A DNA stretch of 64,000 nucleotides from NCBI GenBank assembly GCA_016872605.1, contig VGZI01000004.1, forward strand, positions 40,544 through 104,543. Reading direction: 5' to 3'. Of this stretch, positions 9,727-17,255 are shown piece after piece. The stretch's first letter is position 1. Each line of letters starts with the position of its first letter. This DNA is from Planctomycetota bacterium (GTDB lineage Bacteria > Planctomycetota > Planctomycetia > Gemmatales > Gemmataceae). The position numbers and the translations under genes are program-made. The notes beneath the pieces are model-generated. The model saw nothing but the letters and a program-made list of their open reading frames with translations. It had not been told where the DNA came from and searched no databases.

Positions 9727-10563
9727 ATGTCCCTCGAACATGCTCGCGTTGTCCTGGTCGAAACCCATTACCCCGGCAACCTCGGGGCGACGGCGCGCGT
9801 CATGGCCAACTTTGGGCTGGCCGATCTCGTCCTCGTCAATCCCATCGCCGACCGCCATGAACGCAACGCGAAGCAGATGGCAACCCACGGCGAGGACATC
9901 CTCAATAACGCTCGCATCGTCGCCAATCTCGACGACGCCATCCGCGATTGCGTCCTGGTCGTCGGCACCTCGGCGCGGACCGGCGGCCTATTTCGCCAGC
10001 AGAACGTCGACACGCCGGACCATATCGTGCCGCACATCGTCGAAGCCCTGCGTGCCGATCGGCCCGCGGCGATTCTGTTTGGCCCGGAACCGAACGGGCT
10101 CGTCAACGATATCATCGTGCGCTGCCATTACGTCATCGAGATTCCGACTGCGGATCGGTATCGATCCCTCAATCTGAGTCAGGCTGTGGCGGTGTGCCTG
10201 TATGAGTTGTACAAGTGTGCAGAAACAGCTCTCCCGATCGTGGGAAACGGGTTGGGAATGCGCGGGGTGAGTTCGCCGCCACTCCCGCTCCCTCACCCCC
10301 AACCCCTCTCCCCCGGAGCGGAGAGGGGAGAGGAAACGCTTGCCAACTTCGAATCGCAAGAGCACATGTTTCGCCAACTGCAAACTGCCCTTGCGGAAAT
10401 CCACTTCCTCTACGGCGACAAGGCCGATGCCCTCATGCACGCGATTCGGCATCTGCTCGGCAAGGCGCGGCTGAGCGAGATGGAGGTCAAAGTCCTTTTG
10501 GGCCTGGCAAGGCAAATTCGTTGGTATGTCTCCAATCATCCGAGTAAGATCGACGAAACGTAG
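9727..10563 (+). CDS. trmJ: SPOUT RNA 2'-O-methyltransferase (TrmJ-like) with an in-frame repeat insertion
   Basis: A 278-residue SAM-dependent RNA methyltransferase, best matched to TrmJ, which methylates the ribose at position 32 of tRNAs. Motif 1 is PGNLGATARVMANFG (residues 15-29), motif 2 LFGPEPNGLVNDII (about 118-131), motif 3 SLNLSQAVAVCLYEL (about 149-163). Residues ~185-205 (LPLPHPQPLSPGAERGEE) are the translation of a family C palindrome inserted in frame between the catalytic domain and the C-terminal helical extension. The frame survives, so the gene is probably still active. Confidence 0.87.
   Translation: MSLEHARVVLVETHYPGNLGATARVMANFGLADLVLVNPIADRHERNAKQMATHGEDILNNARIVANLDDAIRDCVLVVGTSARTGGLFRQQNVDTPDHIVPHIVEALRADRPAAILFGPEPNGLVNDIIVRCHYVIEIPTADRYRSLNLSQAVAVCLYELYKCAETALPIVGNGLGMRGVSSPPLPLPHPQPLSPGAERGEETLANFESQEHMFRQLQTALAEIHFLYGDKADALMHAIRHLLGKARLSEMEVKVLLGLARQIRWYVSNHPSKIDET
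10283..10333. repeat. Family C palindrome inside the trmJ-like gene
   Basis: Inverted repeat CCCCTCTCC (10303-10311) / GGAGAGGGG (10320-10328) flanked by the typical CCTCACCCCCAA tract. The same sequence type occurs twice near 20.43-20.53 kb in non-coding DNA. Here it is translated in the methyltransferase frame. Confidence 0.8.
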
Positions 10564-10624
10564 TTTAGCCGCTCGCCTCTGGCGAGCGCGTGCGTTCGTA
10601 CTTGCCAAAGGCGAGCGACTAAAC
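10563..10624. repeat. Family A palindrome, copy 3 (divergent)
   Basis: Arms GTTTAGCCGCTCGCC (10563-10577) and GGCGAGCGACTAAAC (10610-10624), with a longer loop than other copies. It overlaps the last base of the trmJ stop and ends 15 bp before the next gene. Confidence 0.75.
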
Positions 10625-10639
10625 ACGGGGGGAACCACC

Positions 10640-12937
10640 ATGCGCAACCTTTTTGCCATCGTCATTGCGCTGATCGTCGGCGCAATCGCCGGCGCGCAGG
10701 ACGCCGACATTATCGCCACATTGCAGAAGATGAACCCGCGCGTCTTCGACGCCGAGTCGTCTGACGCCAAGTTGCGCTGGGAATCAATCAAGAAACTGCG
10801 CGAGGACGTCAACAAAAAGGATGTCGAAGCCTGGCGCTCGATCAAGACGAAGGCCGACTGGGAGCGACTCCGCGATGAAAAGGTTGCGCTACTGCGTAAA
10901 TCACTCGGGCAGTTCCCCGACGCGCCCAAGAGCGTCAAAGTCGTCGTCACCAAGAAGATCGAAGGCGAAGGCTACACGATCGAGAACATCATCTACGAAA
11001 GCCGACCTGGCTTCTATGTGACGGCGAATCTGTATGTCCCCGCCGGCGACGCCAAGAATGACAAGCAGCACCCCGGCTTTATCGTCGTTCACAGCCATCA
11101 CAATCCAAAGACGCAGGGCGAGCTTCAAGACATGGGTATCCTCTGGGCCAAGCAGGGCTGCATGGTGCTGGTCCCCGACATGCTGGGCCACGGCGAACGC
11201 CGGCAGCATCCGTTCGTCGACGCCAAGTCGTATCCGGAGAAGTACGAAGTAGGCCGGCAGGATTACCGCTTCCGTTACAATAATGCGCTGCAACTGCACC
11301 TCGTCGGCGAAAGCCTGGTCGGCTGGATGGTGTGGGACCTGATGCGCGGTGTCGATGTGCTCTACCTACGGCCCAACATCGACAAATCGAAGATCATGGT
11401 GTTCGGCTCAGTGGCGGGAGGCGGTGACCCGTGCGCCGTCTTCGCCGCACTCGATCCGCGCGTGACGGCGTCGGCGCCGTTCAACTTCGGCGGCCCGCAG
11501 CCGGAAACGGGCAAGCTCGGTGAAGATGCCGAGCTCGCCTTCAACTATATGGGCGGCGGGTCGTGGGAATCGACGCGCAACCTCAAGGTCTCCGCAAAGG
11601 ACGGCTTTCTCCCCTGGCTCATCGTCGGCTCGATCGCGCCGCGCGGCCTGGTCTATGGCCACGAGTTTGCCTGGGACAAAGATCGCGATCCGGTCTGGAA
11701 ACGCTTCAACACCATCTGGGGCTTCTACGACGCCAAGGACAAGCTCGCTTCCTCGCATGGCCGAGGCTCGGTGCGCGGCATGGCTCCCGATTCGACCCAC
11801 TGCAACAACATCGGCTTCGAGCATCGCAAGCCGATCTACCCGACGCTGACCACGTGGTTCGGCCTGCCCATCCCGGAAGAGAACAAGAAACGCTACCTGT
11901 CCAGCGAGCTGCAATGCTGGACCGACCAAGCACGCACGGAGTTGAAGCCGAAGACGATGCTGGAAGTGATTCGCGGGCGCGAGGGTGGCGGATCAAAAAG
12001 CGAGGCGCAGGAGAATTGGCTGCGGCTGCTCGGCGTCTCCGCGTTGCCGACGGGGAACTGCAAGGTCGAGGAAGTCGCGACCTGGGACCCGAAGATGGAC
12101 GTTGGCTTCTCGCTGACGAAGTGCGTCTATCGCCACGACAGCAACGTTGCCATCCCCGTCGTCATCATGAAGCCCAATGGCGTCAAGAACCCGCCGGTGG
12201 TCATCGGCCTGGCCCAGGAAGGCAAAGCGGGGTTCTTCAAGCATCGGGCCGAGACGATCTATGAGTTGCTCAAGAGCGGCGTCGCGGTCGCTCTACCTGA
12301 TCTACGTGGCACGGGCGAGACCGCGGCCGACGGACGCGGGCGACAGAGCGGCGGCACGTCGTATTCGGCCTCGCTGCTCATGCATGGCCAGACGGTCCCC
12401 GGCGTGCAGTTGCAGGAACTTGTCCTCTTGATGCGCGAACTGCCCAAGCAAGGCTTCAGCAACATCTCGCTGTGGGGCGATTCGTTTGCCGAGCCGAACA
12501 ATGAGGACTCGGTGTTCGCCAAGCCGTACGACGTCAGCAATATGCCGAGGCAATCGGAGCCGATGGGGGGCACGCTGGCGCTGTTGGGCGGCCTGTTCGG
12601 CGGCGAAAATGTCAAGGCGATCTACGTCCGCGGCGGCATGGTCAGCTTCCGGTCGATGCTCGACAGCACGTTCTGCTATTTCCCGCACGACGCCGTCATC
12701 CCCGGCGTTCTGCCGTCGAACGACCTGCCGACTCTGGCCGACGCGAACGCCAAGCGCGGCTTGCGGATGGAGGGGCTCGTGGACGGGCTGAATCGCCGGG
12801 TAGACGACAAGACGCTGAAGGCGGCGTACAAGGCGGCGATGTTCAGCCGGCCGGCGCACGACTTGATGACGCTGCGTTCCGAGCCGGCGACGCCCGCCGA
12901 GGTCGCCGCCTGGCTGGCGGGGCGCCTGAGAAAGTAA
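10640..12937 (+). CDS. Secreted tandem alpha/beta-hydrolase, esterase-like
   Basis: A 765-residue exported protein (signal peptide residues 1-19, MRNLFAIVIALIVGAIAGAQ). It contains two alpha/beta-hydrolase-like halves related to acetyl-xylan esterase / dienelactone hydrolase proteins common in planctomycetes. The first half has VHSHHNPKTQG, DMLGHGERR and MVFGSVAGGGD in the nucleophile-elbow region; the second has LPDLRGTGET and LWGDSFAEPN, where a Ser in GDSFA fits the elbow. The first elbow does not match GxSxG well, so that half may be inactive. Substrate is unknown; a polysaccharide ester is a guess from the family. The ATG at 10640 follows GGGGGGA. Confidence 0.75.
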   Translation: MRNLFAIVIALIVGAIAGAQDADIIATLQKMNPRVFDAESSDAKLRWESIKKLREDVNKKDVEAWRSIKTKADWERLRDEKVALLRKSLGQFPDAPKSVKVVVTKKIEGEGYTIENIIYESRPGFYVTANLYVPAGDAKNDKQHPGFIVVHSHHNPKTQGELQDMGILWAKQGCMVLVPDMLGHGERRQHPFVDAKSYPEKYEVGRQDYRFRYNNALQLHLVGESLVGWMVWDLMRGVDVLYLRPNIDKSKIMVFGSVAGGGDPCAVFAALDPRVTASAPFNFGGPQPETGKLGEDAELAFNYMGGGSWESTRNLKVSAKDGFLPWLIVGSIAPRGLVYGHEFAWDKDRDPVWKRFNTIWGFYDAKDKLASSHGRGSVRGMAPDSTHCNNIGFEHRKPIYPTLTTWFGLPIPEENKKRYLSSELQCWTDQARTELKPKTMLEVIRGREGGGSKSEAQENWLRLLGVSALPTGNCKVEEVATWDPKMDVGFSLTKCVYRHDSNVAIPVVIMKPNGVKNPPVVIGLAQEGKAGFFKHRAETIYELLKSGVAVALPDLRGTGETAADGRGRQSGGTSYSASLLMHGQTVPGVQLQELVLLMRELPKQGFSNISLWGDSFAEPNNEDSVFAKPYDVSNMPRQSEPMGGTLALLGGLFGGENVKAIYVRGGMVSFRSMLDSTFCYFPHDAVIPGVLPSNDLPTLADANAKRGLRMEGLVDGLNRRVDDKTLKAAYKAAMFSRPAHDLMTLRSEPATPAEVAAWLAGRLRK

Positions 12938-12942
12938 TGGCC

Positions 12943-12989
12943 GTTTACGTTTAGCGCTCGCACGGCGCCACGCGAGCGCTAAACGTAAA
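12943..12989. repeat. Family A palindrome, copy 4
   Basis: Arms GTTTACGTTTAGCGCTCGC (12943-12961) and the complement ending near 12989, with a GGCGCC-containing loop. It lies 5 bp after the hydrolase stop and 14 bp before a tiny CxxC gene. Confidence 0.88.
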
Positions 12990-13003
12990 TGCAAGGAACG
13001 AAA

Positions 13004-13168
13004 ATGCTCTGCCCGCTCTGTCATGGCCGGCGGTTGTTCTACGTCAACGGGCAACTCGTGCCGTGCCCCGAATGCGAAGGGCACGGCGAAATCCATTGCT
13101 GCGACGGCTTACAGGAACAGGCGGAGGATACGCCATCCGACGAGAACCCGTCGGAGCCTGAAGCGTAA
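13004..13168 (+). CDS. 54-residue CxxC zinc-ribbon-like protein
   Basis: A short frame starting with ATG 8 bp after AAGGA and ending in TAA. The protein begins MLCPLCHGRRLFYVNG and continues VPCPECEGHGEIHCCDG. It therefore has two CPxC knuckles of the DnaJ zinc-centre kind (CxxCxG) plus a CC pair, and ends in an acidic tail. A single small zinc ribbon of this kind would bind protein or RNA; the function is unknown. Regular codon use and a good ribosome site support it as a real gene. Confidence 0.6.
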   Translation: MLCPLCHGRRLFYVNGQLVPCPECEGHGEIHCCDGLQEQAEDTPSDENPSEPEA

Positions 13169-13368
13169 GCGAAGTTTGCGGGACACTGGATTCGGGAACT
13201 CATATTTTATTCCAGGCGACCAAAGGCAATAGCTTGACCGGTGCAAGCGGCGCCGTTCATGATATGATTACCTGCGGTAGTGGAAACCAGCGGTCCCGCC
13301 CAGCAAATCCGCGAATGCGAGCTTCATGCCAGGGGCGTAGCGCCTCGTTTTTGCCAGGAACGACATCC

Positions 13369-14205
13369 ATGCTTTTGAGTGCCGTCAGCCACCTTCGCTC
13401 TGCCACGCTCACCAGCCTGGTGAGCTTGTTCCTGTTTGGATTGGTTGTGCCCGCCGGCGTGTTGCTCGCGCCGACTACGGTGCAAGCACAAGAAAAGAAG
13501 GATGAGGAAAAAAAAGATGATGAGGATCGTTCGCCGGAAAACCCGGTCGTGCACTTTTTCAAATCGATCGGCATTCCGTTCGGCCTGATTTTCGCGGCGA
13601 TCTCGGTCGGCATGGTGGCCCTGATTATCATCCTGATATTGGAGTTGCGGCTGGGCGATGCGATGCCGAAGTCTTTCGTCGAAGACTTCTTGGACCTTGT
13701 GAACAAGCAGACGAAAGAAGGATATAAGCAGGCGTTCGCGCTATGCCAGGACGAGGGGACCTACATCGCACGCGTGCTGACGGCGGGGATGCGCCGGCTG
13801 AAGTTCGGCATCGATGATGCCCGCGAGGCAATGGCGGCCGCCAACGATTCCGAAAAGGCCAAGAAGGACGCCTGGATCAGTTACCTCGGTATCATCGGCA
13901 CGCTCGGGCCGTTGCTCGGGCTGGTCGGCACCGTGTCCGGAATGATCGGCGCGTTCAAAAAGCTCGGTGAGCAGGGCGGTGCTCCGAAGGCGGCTGACCT
14001 GGCGGGCGAAATCTCCCACGCCCTCGTCGTCACGCTCGTCGGCGTCGCCATCGCTTGCCCAGCCATCTTCTTCTTCACGTTCTTCAAGAACCGCCTGACC
14101 AATATCTCCGTTACGGTCTCGTCGACAGCCGATGACCTGTTGACGCAAGTGCACTATTCCTCAAAGAAGACAGAGGGTTCGACGAGCGTTCAGGCCAAGG
14201 GATGA
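13369..14205 (+). CDS. exbB: MotA/TolQ/ExbB proton channel protein
   Basis: A 278-residue inner-membrane protein of the ExbB/TolQ family, which with ExbD uses the proton gradient to drive envelope work. Residues 1-40 form a cleavable-looking signal (ending VQAQ), followed by a charged KKDEEKKDDED stretch. TM1 is at about 70-92, then a long cytoplasmic loop, TM2 at about 170-197 (LGPLLGLVGTVSGMIGAF, the diagnostic segment) and TM3 at about 212-240. The ATG at 13369 follows AGGAA; the longer frame has no signal-like start. It leads the cluster exbB-exbD-TPR. Confidence 0.92.
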   Translation: MLLSAVSHLRSATLTSLVSLFLFGLVVPAGVLLAPTTVQAQEKKDEEKKDDEDRSPENPVVHFFKSIGIPFGLIFAAISVGMVALIIILILELRLGDAMPKSFVEDFLDLVNKQTKEGYKQAFALCQDEGTYIARVLTAGMRRLKFGIDDAREAMAAANDSEKAKKDAWISYLGIIGTLGPLLGLVGTVSGMIGAFKKLGEQGGAPKAADLAGEISHALVVTLVGVAIACPAIFFFTFFKNRLTNISVTVSSTADDLLTQVHYSSKKTEGSTSVQAKG

Positions 14206-14208
14206 TGG

Positions 14209-14249
14209 GGTGAGTGGTGAGTGGTATCGATCACCACGCACCACTCGCC
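14209..14249. repeat. Short palindrome between exbB and exbD
   Basis: Arms GAGTGGTGAGTGGT (14212-14225) and ACCACGCACCACTC (14233-14246), 13 of 14 pairs, around TATCGAT. A similar AGTGGTTAGTGG motif forms a stem inside the RNase P RNA near 26.15 kb. Confidence 0.7.
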
Positions 14250-14265
14250 AAAAAAGGAGTGTGCC

Positions 14266-14727
14266 GTGGCTGCTTCTGTTGGTGATGAAGGGTTGGACGT
14301 CAATCTGACGCCGCTCTTGGACTTGGTGCTGCAGTTGATCATGTTCTTCATGATCACCGTGAATTTCGTGCGCGTCGATCAGTTCGACACCAAGATCACG
14401 CTGCCAATGTCGAGCGAGGCAAGGCCATTGGACAACTCGGCCGAGGACTACATCTTTCTGAATATCAACCGCGACGGCGACCTCGTCGGAGCGCTCAAGA
14501 GTGAGAAGCTCGATACGCCGGAACTCTTGAAAGTCTACCTGGAGCGAGCCAAGGAAAGCCTGGAACGATCCGCCATGGACCGCGGCAAAAAGAAGGACGC
14601 CAAGATCGTCGTGATTCTGCGGGCCGACCAGGATTGCAAATGGTCCGAGATCAACGAGCGCATCTATTCGTGTCAACGAGCGGGATTCTTGCACTGGCAG
14701 TTGCGAGCTATGACGGAGAAACGTTGA
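14266..14727 (+). CDS. exbD: ExbD/TolR biopolymer transport protein
   Basis: A 153-residue single-TM protein. The essential membrane Asp is Asp19 in NLTPLLDLVLQLIMFFMIT, the ExbD/TolR hallmark, followed by a periplasmic domain with ILRADQDCKWSEINERIYSCQRAG. With the upstream ExbB it should form the proton-driven motor. The start is taken as GTG at 14266 because AAAGGAG ends about 6 bp upstream; the longer frame would translate the palindrome. 60 bp separate it from exbB and 51 bp from the TPR gene. Confidence 0.93.
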   Translation: MAASVGDEGLDVNLTPLLDLVLQLIMFFMITVNFVRVDQFDTKITLPMSSEARPLDNSAEDYIFLNINRDGDLVGALKSEKLDTPELLKVYLERAKESLERSAMDRGKKKDAKIVVILRADQDCKWSEINERIYSCQRAGFLHWQLRAMTEKR

Positions 14728-14778
14728 AAAAATCGCTTACTTCGTGCACGGCTCTTTGACGCCACTGGGAGCGAGAAG

Positions 14779-15894
14779 ATGAATCGGGTTCTGTTCGGGC
14801 TTTTCACATTTCTGGTCGTCCTCAACGTCGCGTCGCAGGCGGATGAAGTCTACATTCGTGGCCGCGACAAGGTGGTCGCGGGAACGATCGTGTCGGAAGA
14901 CGCCAAGTCGGTCGTGGTCAACGTCGTCGAGGACAAGAAGAAGAAGGGGACGCAGACATTCCCGGCTATCGACGTGATCGAAGTGATTTCGGACGCTCCG
15001 AGTGCGTTCGGCCTGACGCTTGCGAACGGGCCGTATAAGGCCGGCGTGGCTGCCGAGAAAGAAGCCGACACCGAGGATCAGGCGATGCGGCGGAAGTATC
15101 TGACGCTGGCGATTGGCAAGTACGACGAGACGCTCAAAGGCATGAAAGGCAAGGATACCGCGAAACTGGCAGTACGCAATCTCGAGTACAAGATCGCCAT
15201 GCTGTATGTCAAACGCGTCACGGACGAAGTCTCGAGCGACCTGGCCGTCAAGAAACTTCAAGAGTTCGTCAAGGCGCATCGCAATAGTTGGCAAGTGCAT
15301 CAAGCGATGCCGCTCATCGCCAAATTGCAGATGGACAACAAGGACTTCGATCAGGCTGCCAAGACGTTTGAGATGATGGCGGAGATGGAAGTCCTGGCGC
15401 CTGCGGTGCGCCAAGAAGCCGAGTTGCGCGTGGTCGAGGTCAATGTGCGCGCGGGCAACTTCAAGGAAGCCAATTCCAAGCTTGACGCACTGCAGGCCAA
15501 GACGCCGAAGAACTCGCCGTTCGCGTCACGGCTCAAACTCGAGCGAGCCGAAGTGTTGATCGGATTCAAGAAGGAAGCCGAAGCGATCCCGGTATTACTC
15601 GAGATCATCAGGGATCCCGGCGATCGGAACGTGAAGGCCCGAGCGCACAATGCCCTGGGAGACCACTATTTCAAGGCGCAGAAATTCAGTGAGGCGATGT
15701 GGGAATACCTCTGGGTCGACGCCGTTTACAATCAGGACAAATCGCAACATGCCCGGGCGCTTTATCAACTCTGGAAGACTTTCGACCAACTCAATGACGG
15801 CGACCGGGCGCAACAGTGCCGGGAGTCGCTCATCAGCGATCGCCAGTTCGCGGGAACAGAACATCAGATCAAAGCAGTGAAAGAAGTGAAGTAG
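14779..15894 (+). CDS. Periplasmic TPR-like protein linked to exbBD
   Basis: A 371-residue exported protein with a signal peptide (residues 1-21, ending ASQA). Residues 22-75 are a small beta domain (VYIRGRDKVVAGTIVSEDAKSVVV), of a kind often seen in planctomycete exported proteins. Residues ~95-350 are helical repeats of TPR type (DFDQAAKTFEMMAEME, ALGDHYFKAQKFSEAMWEYL). It sits 51 bp after exbD, so it is probably the periplasmic partner of that motor, in the place occupied by TolB/YbgF-like proteins in Tol systems. This is inferred from position only. Confidence 0.75.
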   Translation: MNRVLFGLFTFLVVLNVASQADEVYIRGRDKVVAGTIVSEDAKSVVVNVVEDKKKKGTQTFPAIDVIEVISDAPSAFGLTLANGPYKAGVAAEKEADTEDQAMRRKYLTLAIGKYDETLKGMKGKDTAKLAVRNLEYKIAMLYVKRVTDEVSSDLAVKKLQEFVKAHRNSWQVHQAMPLIAKLQMDNKDFDQAAKTFEMMAEMEVLAPAVRQEAELRVVEVNVRAGNFKEANSKLDALQAKTPKNSPFASRLKLERAEVLIGFKKEAEAIPVLLEIIRDPGDRNVKARAHNALGDHYFKAQKFSEAMWEYLWVDAVYNQDKSQHARALYQLWKTFDQLNDGDRAQQCRESLISDRQFAGTEHQIKAVKEVK

Positions 15895-15899
15895 ACTTT

Positions 15900-15956
15900 C
15901 CGCTTGTGGCTTCGCGCTCGCAGGCCAACGACCGGCGAGCGCGAAGCCGTAAGCGG
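15900..15956. repeat. Family F palindrome, copy 1
   Basis: Arms CCGCTTGTGGCTTCGCGCTC (15900-15919, extending to 15921) and the complement at 15935-15956. It lies between two convergent genes; a related copy is at 36987-37039. Confidence 0.78.
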
Positions 15957-15964
15957 GTGGATCG

Positions 15965-16960
15965 TCATTTCTGCGCCGAGCCGACGGCAGCGACATCCGT
16001 GTGGATGCGTACGCGATAGCTACCTGTGGACGCATTGTTCCATGGGCTCGGGACGATCAGAACATACAGCCGGCCTTCCTCGGCGATGGGGCCTTCGAAG
16101 CGGTCGCCAATGAAGAACGCTTTGCCGTTCTCGCCGACACGGCCAATGAGGGCTCCGGCCATGAATTGGCCTCCCTTGCCGGCGGTGTTGTATCCCTTCG
16201 GCTGGGCCAGATACTGTCCGGGACCTTGCGGCCAGAGATCGACCTGGCCCTCGGCGGTGACGATCATGCGTTGGCCGGCATCGACGATGACGCCGGTGTC
16301 GCACCACTGATCGAGCGTGCTTCCGTTTTTGGCGGCGTCGACGGTCAGCTCCGATTTGCCGCCGTGTTGGCGCACGTACATGTTGCGCAGTTCGCTGAGT
16401 TTCAGGGACACTTCGCCGAAATGAGGCGAGTGGGCCTTCAGCGACGGCGACATGATTTTGCCGATGACCGTGAATTCGGTCGTGTGGATCACGTCCTCCT
16501 CGCGCAGCTTGAGCAGTTCCGGCGACGTCCGTTCGGAGATCTGCTTGATCAAGCCGGCGGCGCGGTAGGACACCTCTTGATCGCTTGAGCGTGAGGCACG
16601 CTGAAGAAGCGGGAACGCGAAGTGCCCGACCTGGATCAGGTCCTTCGAGGCTACGTCGCGTTCTTTGTAGACGTCGCTGGCGAGCCGCTTGATCGACTGG
16701 GTGATCTGCTGGCTCATTTCCGGGGTGACGTGCAAGCCGAATTCCACGCGGCGGATTTCATGGACCGGGATGGCGAGCTTGCCGTACCTGGTTTTTACGT
16801 CGAGGGTATCTTGCAAGAGCGTCATGCGCACGATGCTGCCGTCGGAGAAGCGAACCTCGGCGATGCTGGGACGTGACGGCGACGTTGATTCTTGGGCCAG
16901 GCTTCGAGGTGAAACGGCCGAAAGCAGGACCAGAGCCAAAGCCAGGGATATCCTACCCAT
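15965..16960 (-). CDS. Secreted protein with a PA-IL (LecA)-like lectin domain
   Basis: A 331-residue exported protein with a signal peptide (residues 1-22, ending SLAQ). Residues ~30-75 form a small beta domain (VRFSDGSIVRMTLLQDTLDV), ~80-150 a helical HEAT-like stretch, and ~205-325 match the PA-IL galactose-binding lectin fold common in planctomycete surface proteins: WCDTGVIVDAGQRMIVTAEG, GALIGRVGENGKAFFIGDRF, GRLYVLIVPSPWNNASTGSY. The last element normally has ND at the calcium site; here it is less clear, so sugar binding is unproven. A strong AAGGAGG site 6 bp before the ATG decides the start. Confidence 0.75.
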   Translation of the reverse strand: MGRISLALALVLLSAVSPRSLAQESTSPSRPSIAEVRFSDGSIVRMTLLQDTLDVKTRYGKLAIPVHEIRRVEFGLHVTPEMSQQITQSIKRLASDVYKERDVASKDLIQVGHFAFPLLQRASRSSDQEVSYRAAGLIKQISERTSPELLKLREEDVIHTTEFTVIGKIMSPSLKAHSPHFGEVSLKLSELRNMYVRQHGGKSELTVDAAKNGSTLDQWCDTGVIVDAGQRMIVTAEGQVDLWPQGPGQYLAQPKGYNTAGKGGQFMAGALIGRVGENGKAFFIGDRFEGPIAEEGRLYVLIVPSPWNNASTGSYRVRIHTDVAAVGSAQK

Positions 16961-17172
16961 GCTGGCCTCCTTGAGATGGAAAGATAAGTGCGACCTTGAA
17001 AGCTAGCGAATCCTCCTGAGCTAGGCTGGGGCGGCGCTTTGGCAGCCCCAGGCAATCGCACCGTGCCTAATCTAGTATTCAACACGATTTGGCAAAAAAA
17101 AAATAGCTCAGTTGAATTTTTTTCTTGACGACTTGAGGTTAACTTAATAGCGCGGATTGTGAAAAAAGCCAC

Positions 17173-17254
17173 GAAGCCCAGGGGTGAGCGCAACGAACTC
17201 CTGGGATGCCACCGTCCTATCCTAGAGGTTCGGAGTACCTCACCCCTGGGCTTC
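17173..17254. repeat. Palindrome at the end of the FGE-like gene
   Basis: Arms GAAGCCCAGGGGTGAG (17173-17188) and CTCACCCCTGGGCTTC (17239-17254), a perfect match, with weaker pairing inside. It abuts the stop of the minus-strand gene and may help end its transcript. The rest of the 16961-17255 gap is A/T-rich with poly-A and poly-T runs and holds no gene that I can see. Confidence 0.8.
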
Positions 17255-17255
17255 C

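Noticed and set aside
13234..13268. Promoter before exbB (TTGACC ... TATGAT)
   Set aside because: The boxes are 23 bp apart, too far for a standard sigma-70 promoter.
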